A DNA stretch of 59,409 nucleotides, taken from contig NZ_JXDF01000007.1 of NCBI RefSeq assembly GCF_001308195.1, positions 1 to 59,409 of the forward strand, written 5' to 3'. The stretch comes from Apilactobacillus kunkeei. Lineage in GTDB: Bacteria > Bacillota > Bacilli > Lactobacillales > Lactobacillaceae. Below are positions 19,185 to 31,200 of this stretch, in pieces. The position numbers were made by a program, and so were the translations under genes. The stretch's first letter is position 1; each line of letters starts with the position of its first letter. The notes beneath the pieces are model-generated. The model was not told the DNA's origin, made no database searches, and worked only from the letters and a program-made list of their open reading frames with translations.

Positions 19185-19200
19185 AGGGGATGATATATTG
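19185..19200 (+). promoter_or_regulatory. Ribosome site and TTG start of giant gene 2
   Basis: AGGGG (19185-19189) precedes TTG (19198-19200) by 8 nt, the same spacing as before giant genes 1 and 3. The codons after the TTG read QYNKNKFNK, matching the N-termini QYNKKKFNK and QYNKNQFIK of the paralogues, which both start with ATG. Confidence 0.85.
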
Positions 19201-22200
19201 CAATATAATAAGAACAAATTTAATAAAGTAAATGACAAAAAAGTCATGAAAAAAGTTAAGAAACAATGGGTCGTTGTATCCGTTGCTACCTTAGCTCTAT
19301 TTGGTGCATCCGCCTATGGCATGACATCTACTTCATCAGTAGTTGCCCACGCTGACGGAACAACCACAGGTTCAAGTGAAACAACCACACAACAAGGTGG
19401 TTCAAACGGAACAGCCACTACTAACAGTGGAAACTCCGGTGAGTCTCAATCACAACAAGGTAGTTCACAAAACTCTGGTGCATCTGTTGATACAGCAGCA
19501 CTAAAGTCTGCAGCTGCATCTCAAGGTAGCTCAGATGGAACTGCCGGAGTAACTCAATCAGCATTATCATCCTACCAAGATGATTATAATGCTGCTTACA
19601 GTGCTGCTTCTACTGCAGCAAGTACTGCAGCTTCAAGTGCAGGTTCAAGTGATTTTGCTGCTAAAAAATCAAAAGCCTCATATCCAGACCACCAAGATGC
19701 ATATAATACTGGTTATGATGCAGCATCATCAACTGCTCAATCACAACAAGCAGCTGCCATTCAACGTGGACACGATGATTTCGCAGCTGGTAATTCACAA
19801 GCCACATTATCATCAAACAATGATCTATATTCATCTGCTTACACAGCTGCTTCAAGTGCATCTGCCAAAGGTCACAATGACTTTTCAGCAGGTAGCTCAC
19901 ATGCAACTAGTCTAGGTTCAGACCAAGATGTCTATGATACAGCGTTTAATGCTGCATCAAACGCTGCATTCCAAGGCCTTAATGACTTTGTAACTGGAAA
20001 CTCTAGAGCATCAAATTATGGTACTGACCAAGACGTTTATGATACAGCTTTTGAAACAGCCTCAAGTGCTGCTAGTCAAGGTGCTCATGATTTTAATACA
20101 ACAGGCTCCCAAGCATCCAATGTTGCAGATCAAAGCCTTTACAATTCAGCATTTAGTTCGGCTAGACAAACATCTATCAACAATAGTGTTGCTGCATCTG
20201 CAAACGCTACAAGTGCGGGTATTGATGATTACGTTGAAGGACACACAGTAAACTCAAACGTAGGCTCTGTTAACCAATCTACATATAACACTGCTTACAG
20301 TATGGCAAGCGGTGGGTTTAACGACACCTTAAACGGTAATAGTGCTGCAGAATCAAATGCAAGCGATTCAAACTACCAAAAGGGTGTAGGTTACGCAAGT
20401 GGTAGCTATGCTGCTGCCATGTCTGCAGCCATTAGCGATGCTGTTTACGGTACTAACAACCAACAATCATACGCAAGTGACGCTGTTCAATCCGCATTCT
20501 ATAGTGCGGCTTATGCAGGTGCCGAATCTGCTTTAGCTCAATATAACAATAAAGTAGGTGCCCAAGGTACTGGATCACAAGCTTATGTATACTACAAGAA
20601 CACTGCTAATAGTGTTTATTCAACTAGCTATGCACCTGGTTCAGCCAGTGGTGCTAACGTAACTAATGGATATGTAAATGCTGCAAATGTTTCATACAAT
20701 GCATCTTATGCTGCAACATATACTGGTCAATACAGTGATGCTCCACAAGGTACAGTTGGTGGAGCTGATGATCCTAAGACTGCCCATGATACAGCTATTA
20801 GTTATGAAAACGATATTAGTAACCTATATGACAATACAACCAATACAGGTCTAAACGGTTCTACATCAGGTGTAACTGTTGCTTCCCAAAAGGATATTCA
20901 AGACAATAGTTCATTATTAGGTGCTCTATCTGTTGTTTATCGTTATGGAATCAACAATGCCTTGATTCAACAAGGTATTAAGGATGCTGAAACTGGTAAG
21001 TGGCAAGGTATTACGGGTGCTAACGGAAAAACTGGAAGCATCTATACTCCAAGTTCCAATTCAGATAACCTTTATGATCAAGCGTACTTAGGTGCACAAG
21101 CTGCTATTAGCACTCAATTCAATGGTGATAATTACACAGGAGTTGCTCAATTGAGTAATCCTTCCAATTTCACTTCTGCTTATAAAGTTGGATACAATGA
21201 TGTATACAGCAAGGATCAACAAGGTGTTTACTATGTAAGTACTGGTACTCAAATGAATAAACTATTGACTGGTGGCTCAACCAGTGTAGGTGGAACAGTA
21301 AACTCTAGAATTGATACGAATCATAAAAATATCATTAATATTATTAATGATATTAGTTTAGTAGGCAACTCCGCCTCTAATGGTTCAAACCCTAGTTTAA
21401 GTAACAGTTTTGAGAATTTAACGATTGATGGAAATAATCATATTGCCGATTGGTATAATCAAAATTATACCTTTAATACAGGTGGCGATGGAAACCAATC
21501 AGTTCATTTACAAAACTTTAAGACAATATACGGAGCTAACTACTGGGGTCCTGTTGCATTTAGCGGTACCGGTAATGTTTACTTTAAAAACTTTAATTAT
21601 ATTGGGGCCCAATTACTTAGTGCCATAAATAACCAAGTATTTATGGACGGAAATGTTAACGTTTCTCAACGTGATGATTTCTATACCTCACCATGGGAAA
21701 GCAATGTCGTTGAAGCGGGACCGGGTAACCAATTAAATCTATATATTAAGAACTTGGTTCTTAATAAAGGTGCTCACTATTTTGGTACTGCAGGAGCACA
21801 TTCTGGGACATCAGTTGTATACGTTTCAGGTGGTAATGTAACTCTATCAGAAAACTCAAGTATGACGGTTATTAATAGAGGTACTGGTGGAGACTCAGCT
21901 AATGGTTACGGTGTTCAAATTGATGGTGGTTCTTTAAATGTTAATAAAAATGCCAACCTAAATATTATGCAAGATAACACAACTGCAGGATCTTCTGATG
22001 GTGGTATTTATGTTAATGGTAAGAGTTATAATTCTAATGCCGTTACAATAGATGGCGGTCGAATCAACGTTGAAACAGCCAATTACTCAAATACCGGAAG
22101 TAACCAATTAGTTTACGTATACCAAGGTAAAGTTTTAGTTACTAACGGTGGTGTATTACAAGCTAAAGCCACAAACATTGGTAACAATGTTCCAGGAAAC

Positions 22201-25200
22201 GGTTTAATTTACATTGGATCACTTGGTCAAATTAACGTTGCTAATAGAGGTAACCTTATTGTATCTACTCCCGATGGTAGTGGAAATAGCGCATTCCCAT
22301 TAATTTATGGTAATTTGACAGTTAATGATTCCGGTGATAGTCACGTTATTTTAGACAAAGGATCAACATCTTCAAAAGCTGTATTTGTTAACTCATCTGG
22401 TAGTATCAATTCCTACACTGGTAAGGTTAATGGAACGATTTATTACAACTACTCAATGACTTCAAATGGATCTTCTGGAAGTGAAACTGTCAATGCTTTG
22501 AATAAAGACATGCAAAGTATCAATAATAAGAACTATGCATCACTAACTTCAACACCACAAGTTTTGGAAATACAAAGTATTCCATCTGTATACTTCTCAA
22601 GTCCTTTAACAACAACTATTAATAGTGATAGTACTGTAACTGTTACCGGATACGCAAAGGTTTCAGGATATCAAAGTGCAATTAATAGTGGTGGAACTGA
22701 TGCAGCTTACGCTAAAAATAAAGTATATATCCAATATGCAACTGGAAATACAACTGGAACTATATACGATTCGCTTGGTAATGCTTCAACTGGTCCAGAT
22801 GATTACCATAATCTAACACCTATTAGTACTAGCGTGTCATCAGCTAACAAGAATGATTCAAGTATTCCAACCACAGGAACTATTTCAAATCTTGATAAAG
22901 CTGATACTAATGCTTATAACGATGACGCAGATCCTTCATCTTCAATTATTCCAATCAAGTTCACAGTGCCACTAAGTAACGTTAAAACTGTTGGTGTATA
23001 CCTTAGATATGGTGTAAATGGTGTCTACATGACTGCTTTACCAAGCAATAATCCGTCAGGTGGAAGTACCTATGCATCTAACATTGAAGGATATCAATTG
23101 AACAATGGTAAGTTAGTAACTGCTCCTGGTGCAAATGTTTCTATTGCGTCAGGTAATGGACAAGATGCTGAAAATGGTTATCAAAAAGCTCTAAATGACT
23201 TTAGAAACGGTCAAAATAATCCTGATCCTACACAATACGGTAGAAATACTGATTATACTAACGCATATGATAGTGTAATGGCAGGTGCTGGTGCATTGAC
23301 TCCTGACTTGTTGAGACAATTAGGGGTAACTGATCCAACAACAGCACCAAGCTTTGATTCTATTAAGAATAATCCGGACTTACTAAATAAGATAAAGGGA
23401 CTATCATCTTATCAAAGCGCTAAAAATCCAACTGCATATCTACAAGCAATGGGACAAGCTTATCAAGATTACCTTGCTAACAAAGACGCAGTAAGTGATA
23501 TTAATACTCCTAATAATGTAAATACTCCAACTCAGGTAAATAGTAGTAGTAATGATGCATTATATAAGAGTAACTTTAACAATGCTTATCAAAATGCACA
23601 AAACGCCATCAATGATGCAGTTGCTGGTAACACAAGTAATAGACCAAAGGGTACAGATCCAATTGGTCAACAAGTTTATGATAAAGTTCAACAACAATAT
23701 AATTCTGGTATAACCGCAATGGATGCTGTTGCGAATGGTGATACAAAAGCTCCGGATAACACTGATCCAACTGCTTTCAGTGCAGCACAAACAGCATATG
23801 GACAAATTGTGAAAGACATTAGAAGTGGTAAGACTGCTCCGGCAACAGATTTCTCACAAGCTCCATACAATAGTATGACACCATTACAACAAGCGCTATA
23901 CAAGCAAGGATTCGCCAATGCATATGCTAAATATCAAACCGGTCAACAAGCTGCATTGAATGGAAAGGGAGCCCCATCAGATCCTCAACAACTTGCTGGA
24001 TACAATGATACAAAAGATGGTTTCAATGGAAATCCAACTTCATCTGATCAAACAACAGAACAAAATTCACCAGCATACCAAGCTGGTAAAGCTGCCAAGA
24101 CTGATGAAAAAACTGGTGCTAATTCAGCCAAAACAGGTCAAAGCCTACCAGCTTCTCCATCACAAGCTGAAATTGATGGTTACAACGGGACAAAAGACGC
24201 TTATGCAGTTGCTACTGGAAAGAAGCAATTAAGTACAGATCAACTAAAACAACAATCATTGGCATATCAAGCAGCTTACAATGATGCTATCGGAAATGCT
24301 AACCAAGTTGTAAGCAATGCGCTATCTGATTACAAGAATGGCAATAAAAATGCTCCTCAAGGTACTGGAGTAGATAATCAAGCATATACTCAAGTTCAAA
24401 ATGCTGCTGCTGCCGGTGCTTCTGATGCTAACCAACCAAATAGCCCAGCAGCACCTGATTCAAGTCAATCAGATGCATATAAGGAAGGTTATGACATTGC
24501 TAAGGGATCAGCTGACGCTCTGAGCGGTGCTCAAAAGAACTCCAACAACAATGATGATGCATACAAGGATGCATTCAACAATGCAAATGATGGATTTATC
24601 GGTGCAAACAACACTTCTCCTGAAAAACAAACAGCTGCATACAAAGCTGGTCAAAAAGCTAAGACTGATTCACAAGATGGTGCTGCTTTAGCAACCACTG
24701 GTCAAAGCCTACCAGCTTCTCCTTCACAAGCTGAAAAAGATGGTTATCAAGCCGCTAAGGATGCTTATGATGTTGCAACTGGTAAGAAGGCTACTCCTGA
24801 CCTAACTAACAAGTCATTAGCTTACAAAGATGCATACAATAAGACTCTTGCTGCTGCTACTCCAGTAGTAAACAACGCACTTGCTGATTACAAGAATGGT
24901 TCAACTACTAACCAACCAACTGATCTAAACAGTGCTGATGGAAAGCTTTACCAAGCTGTCAAAGACGATGCTGCTGCTGGTGAACAAGCTGCTAATAATC
25001 CAAATAGTCCAGCAGCACCTGACGCAACCCAATCAACCGCATACAAGGCTGGTTACGACATTGCTAAGGGTTCATCTGACGCTCTAAGCGGTGCTCAAAA
25101 GAACTCCAACAACAATGATGATGCATACAAGGATGCATTCGACAATGCAACTGATGGATTTAACGGTGACAACAACAATGCTCCTGAAAATCAAACAGCT

Positions 25201-28200
25201 GCTTACCAAGCTGGTCAACAAGCTAAGTCTGATGAAACAACTGGTGCTAATCTAGCAACCACTGGTCAAAGCCTACCAACTAACCCAGCTCCGTCACAAG
25301 CTAAAACTGATGGTTTCAATGCAACCAAAGATGCTTTAGATGCTGCAACTGGTAAGCAAACCAAATTAACAGCCGATCAACTAAAGCAAAAATCATTAGC
25401 TTATCAATACGCATACAATAAGGAACTTGCACTTGCAGGTCCAGCCGCAACTAATGCGCTTGCTGATTACAAGTCTGGTTCACAAGCAAATCGACCACAA
25501 GGTAACGGTTTAAATAGACAAGCTTATGATAAGGTGCAAAACGATGCTGCTGCTGGGGCTAGCGATGCTAATAACGCAAACAGCGCAGACACACCAGCTT
25601 CTGACAAGACACCTGCTTACAAGACTGGTTACGACATTGCCAAGGGTGTAAGTGACGCTGAAAATGGTAAATCAAAAGATAATTCGGCTAACAAGGATCA
25701 AGAATACACTGATGCTTACAACAACTTTAACGACGGAAAAGCGCAAGGTGAAAGTGCTATGTTAACTGCTCCTGCTCCTGCTAACGCTGATCCAGCAACC
25801 AAAGCTGGTTTTGAATACGGTCAAGGAATCGCCGCTCTTAAGAATGCCCAGAATCCAGCAACTGCAAACGATCCTCAAGGTTTAACTGCCAAACAACAAG
25901 AGGGTTATGATCAAGCTAAATCTGGTTACGAGTTAGCATTGAGTGGTCAACCAGCTCCAAAATCTCCAGCCGCTGCTGTTGAAGGCTACAACTACGCAAA
26001 AGCATTAACTGATGGTGCTAGTGCATCTACTGAACCAACACAAGCTACTGGTAACGATGATTTGACAACAGAAAAAAACGCATATGCTGACGTTCAAGCT
26101 GCTGTTGCTCAAGCTAAGAGTGATGCACGTACTTCTAATCCAACTCCTAATGACGGTAACGCCCATAACAAGGATGTATACGACAAGGCCTACAATGCTG
26201 CTCTTAAGGCATACCAAAATAGTGATCCAAGTGCTACAGCTTCCTCTAAAGGTATCAATAATGATGTTATCGGTGCTGCCGCATTCAACGCTGCCAAAGC
26301 AGATGGATTAAAACTTCAAGGTGCTAATTTATTTACAAATGGTAGTGCAAATAATCAAAGTGATCCAACAATTACTGATGGTTACAAGGAGGCTAAACAA
26401 GGTTATGCAGATGCATTACATGGTAAGGCTTCTCAACCAAATGCTTCAGATGCATATGCCTTAGGTTATAACGCCGCAAGTAACGATAAATCTGGTTTCC
26501 AAAATGCTGAAAACGGTATCTCTGACAACTCAGAGGCTGCCCAGGGTGCTGCTGATGCTATCGCTAAAGTTAAGAATGCCAAAGGTAATGTTGATTCATT
26601 ATCTGAAATTAACGATTCAAGCAAGCCCGCTGCATACAACAACGCATACAACGCTGCGTTAGAAGATGCTAAGCAAGCTGCTAGACAAGGTATTGCTTCA
26701 CAATTAACTCCAGATAGTACAAACACTCAAGCCCCAGTTCCTGCTGCATTAGCCGACGTTTACAAAGCTGCTGCAAATGACGCTCAAAAGGGTTATGCTG
26801 AAGGATTAACTGGTAAATCAGTATCAGACAGCAATAACGCAAGCGAAACTCAAGGTAACAACAAGGGTGCTGCTGACAAAGTCAAGTACGAAGCTGCTGT
26901 TCAAGATTATGCAAATGCTAATGGTAATGTAGATGCTGCGAAGGCTGCTGATCCTACAAACGCAAGTGACCCAGTATACCAAGAAGCTTTGAAGGCTCTA
27001 AATGATGCTGCTAATGGTAATAACCCATCAGATTATGATAAACAATCACCTGTATATGTTGTTGCTTACTCACAAGCACTAGCTAAGAAAGCTGCAATGG
27101 ATGCAATCAAGGCTGCAAATACCTCTGCTAATGGTACTGAACCTTCAAGAATTAATAGCATTAATGACGTTCCTGCTGGTGTATCAGACAAGCAATCATA
27201 CATGAATGCTTACAATGATGCTATCAAGGGTTATAACGCTGGTAAGGATGATAATCCTAGTGTTACAGCAGATAACTCAGATCCAGCTGACCAACAAGCA
27301 TTTAAAGATGCTAAGGCTGCCGGTGAAGCTGCACGTGGTGCAAACGATGCATTGAGTGGTAAGAAGTCAAACGATGAAGTTGCTTCCGATCTAAACAGCG
27401 ACGATCCAGCTACGAAGGCCTACGCTCAAGGTGTTACTCAAGCTAACAACGGTTACGCACAAGGTCTAAATGACGCAACTCCAATGAGTAGTGACGATTT
27501 AGCTAAGCAAACTCCTGCTTACCAAAAGGCCTACGCTCAAGGACAAGCTGACAAGGCCGGTGTTGATGCTGCTAAGTCACAATCAACTCCAGATGCTAAC
27601 AACGTACCAAGTAACATCTCAAATAACAAACCAGCCGCTGACGCTTACAAGGGTTACGCTGCTGCTGTGGCTGCAGTTAAGGCTGCTAAGGGTGATGCTA
27701 CTAAGGCTGACCGTCCAAATGACTTTGACTCACAAAGTTCAGACTTTAAGGCTGCTTACCAAAAGGCAATCCAAGATGCTGTAGACGCTAACAAGGCTGG
27801 TCAAGATTCTGTTGATAACCCAAGTTCAGCTGCTGCTCGTCCAAGTGACAACCCAGCTCAAGCTGCCGTATACGATGCTGCTAGAGCTGATGCAAGCAAG
27901 GGTTATGCAGAAGGATTAACTGGCAAATCAGTTTCAGATCCTAATAACGGTAACGAACAAGCTGGTCTACAAGCTGGTGCTAACGACAAAGCTAAGTACG
28001 AAGCTGCTGTTAATGATTATGCAACTGCCAATGGTAATCTAGATGCTGCGAAGGCTGCTGATCCTGCAAACGCAAGTGACCCAGTATACCAAGAAGCATT
28101 GAAGGCTTTGGATGATGCTTCTAAAGGTAGAACTGATGTTAACGACAAGTCACCTGTATACGCAGTTGCTAACTCACAAGCATTAGCTAAGAAGGCTGCA

Positions 28201-31200
28201 ATGGATGCTATCAATGATGCCAACAAGGCTGCTAATGGCAATGACCCACAACCAATTACTAGTGACAATGATTCAAGACTTGCAGATACTCCTGCATCTG
28301 ATAAGGAATCATACAAGAATGCATTTAACGATGCTATCAAGGGTTACAACGCTGGTAAGGCTGACGATTCAAGTGTTACACCAACTAACTCAGACCCAGC
28401 CGACCAACAAGCATTTAAAGATGCTAAGGCTGCTGGTGAAGCTGCTCGTGGTGCTGATGCCCTATTAGATGGTTCTACAACCGCTAAAGATGTGGATGGA
28501 ACAAATGCTAATCCATCATACATCGCTGGTGTGGATGAAGCTTCATCCGGTTACGCAGATGGATTAAATGGAACTAAAAATGCTCCTGAAGATGTTCAAG
28601 CAACTCCAGCTTATCAAAAGGCATACGCTCAAGGACAAGCTGACCAAGCTGGTGTTAGTGCAGCTAAGGAAACTCAAAATCCAGATACTAACACTGCACC
28701 CGATACTTTACCTAGCAACGCTGCTAAGGATGCTTACTTGGGTTATGCTAACGCTATTGCCGCAGTTAAGAACGCCCATGGTAATCCAAGTGCCATTCAA
28801 ACTCCAGCAAATTACAGTCAACAATCTCCAGATTACAAGGCTGCTTACCAAAAGGCATTAGAAGATGCGATTGCTGCTAACAAGGCTGGTCAAAATGCTG
28901 TTGCAACTCCAGGTAAAAACGATACAAAACCAACTGATCCTGCTTTAGCTGCTGTATACAATGCTGCTAAGCATGACACTAACAAGGGTATGGCTGAAGT
29001 ATTAAGTGGTAAGCAAGGTAGTTCTAACCATAATAACGCAAACGAACAAGCTGGTATTCAAGCTGGTACTCCACTACAAGCTGCATACCAAGAGGCTTCT
29101 AGGGACTTCGCTGCTGGAAATACTGACCCAACCCATATCGACCAAATAGCTCAAACATTTGGTGATGCTGCTAAAGCACAAGCTTACAAGGACGCATTAG
29201 CTGGTATGATGGATGGTTCACAAACACCTGCTTCAGACCAAAATGATCCTAAGAGTTCTTCGCCAATTTATGCACTCGCTAAGCAACAAGCACAAAACGT
29301 TCAAAACGCTGTTGCTGCTGTTCAAGGTAGTCAAAATGTTGCTTCCGGTCAATCTGACAAGGATGCTGACCTAGCAAGCGCAAATGGATACAATAACCCT
29401 GACAACAAGTCAGATATGGACGACGCATACATTGCTGCAGCTAACGCTTACAGCGATGCAATCAACCATACTAATGGTGACGAACCAACTGATCAAAGCG
29501 GATTCAGTCCTGCTGATCAAGTGGCTTATGCTCAAGCTTACAAGGCTGCTAAGGATGACGCTGCTAAGGGACTAACTGACTTTGGTAATGGTAACAAGGC
29601 TCAACAACCAGCTAACCCAGCTGATAAGGCTGCTTACGACAAGGCTCAAAGCGATGCTCTTGCTGGTTTGAATGCCGGACTAGCAAACAAGGCTGATGCT
29701 ACTAAGCAAGCTAACAACCCTGCATACAAGCAAGGTATTGACGATGCTTCCGCAATCCAAAAGGCTGCTCAAGATGCTGTAAATGGTACTCCAGATGCTG
29801 GTAAGGCAAGCTTAACTTCAGATGCTCAAAAGGCTGCTTACGACGCCATCAAGCCTGCTGCTGAAGCTGGTCAAGCTGAATACTCAGCTAACCCAGATAA
29901 GTACGCTGGTAAGACTGGTGACGACTTGAAGAACGCCGCTAACCAAGCTGCTCAAGCTAAGTATCCAAACGATTCATTGAAGCAAGCTGCATTTGCTCAA
30001 GCAATTGAAGCTGCTGGTGATGCTTTCGGTAAGGGTGCTGGTGCATTTGGTAACAACGAACAACAACCAGCTGGTATTGCTGCTGCTGGTTACCAAGCTG
30101 CTCAACAAGCTTACGACAAAGCAACTAACGGTGAACCTAAGCCTGACAAGGTCAACGGTCATTACCCAACTCCAGAAGGTGTTACTCCTTCTGATCAATA
30201 CGATAATACATTTGATGCTGCTTACAACAAGTACAAGGCTGCTGCTGATAAGGCTGCTCAAGATACTGCCGCAAACGGTGGTACTGCTGCAACTGCTGCA
30301 AACTCAAATGATTACAATGCTGCAACACCTAAGGAAAAGGCTGCATACGACGATGCTGCTACTAAGGCTGCTCAAGGTATTGCAGATGCTAAGTTAAATG
30401 ACCCAACCAAGGATGCCCAATACGGTACTACCAAGGATGGCAAGTTTGTTCCTAACGATGACACTGCTGCTCAAGCATACGCCGGTGCTAAGGCTGGTTA
30501 CGCTGACGGTAAGACTGGATCAACTAATGAACCAACAAATGTAAGTCCAGCATTTAAGGCTGCTTACGACAAGGCTAATGCAGATGCTAAGGCCGCTGCA
30601 CAAGCTGGTGTTGAAGACTTTGCTAAGGGATTATCAGCTAGTCAACCAACAGAAGATGCTCAAGCTGCTATTGATGCACACGATAATGGATACAGTAAAG
30701 CTGCTTCTGGTTACGACGATGCGATGAGTAATCCATCAGGTGACTTCTCAAGTGATTCTGATGCAAGTTACCAAAAGGGTGTTGAAATGGCTAAGGCGGC
30801 TGTGGCTGCTCGTGACAACATCTTAAACAACGGTAACGATGCTCAACCTACTCCAGGTGAAAGCTCAACTGACGCTGATGTATCCGGTGCTGCTCAAGCT
30901 GCTGCCGCTGCCGCTAAGGCTGCATTAGCTGACGGTAAGAATGGTTTAGACAAGGTTACAAATGCAGGTCAAGTACCTGATGCATTTAAGCCATACGCTC
31001 AAATCTATGCTGATGCATACGCAACTGTTGAAAACGCCGCTGCCAAGGCAGCTCAAGATGGTGCCAAGGCATTCGTTTCCGACGGTAAAGAAGGTAACCA
31101 CGTTACTGACCCTAACAACAAGTCAGTAGATGCCGTTGCTAACCAAGAAGGATACATTGATGCGCGTTTAGGTTACCAAGATGCTCAAGAAAACCCAGAC

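Noticed and set aside
19141-19197. N-terminal extension of giant protein 2 from ATG 19141
   Set aside because: It contains the predicted promoter, has no ribosome site, and is not present in the paralogues, which begin at MQYN.
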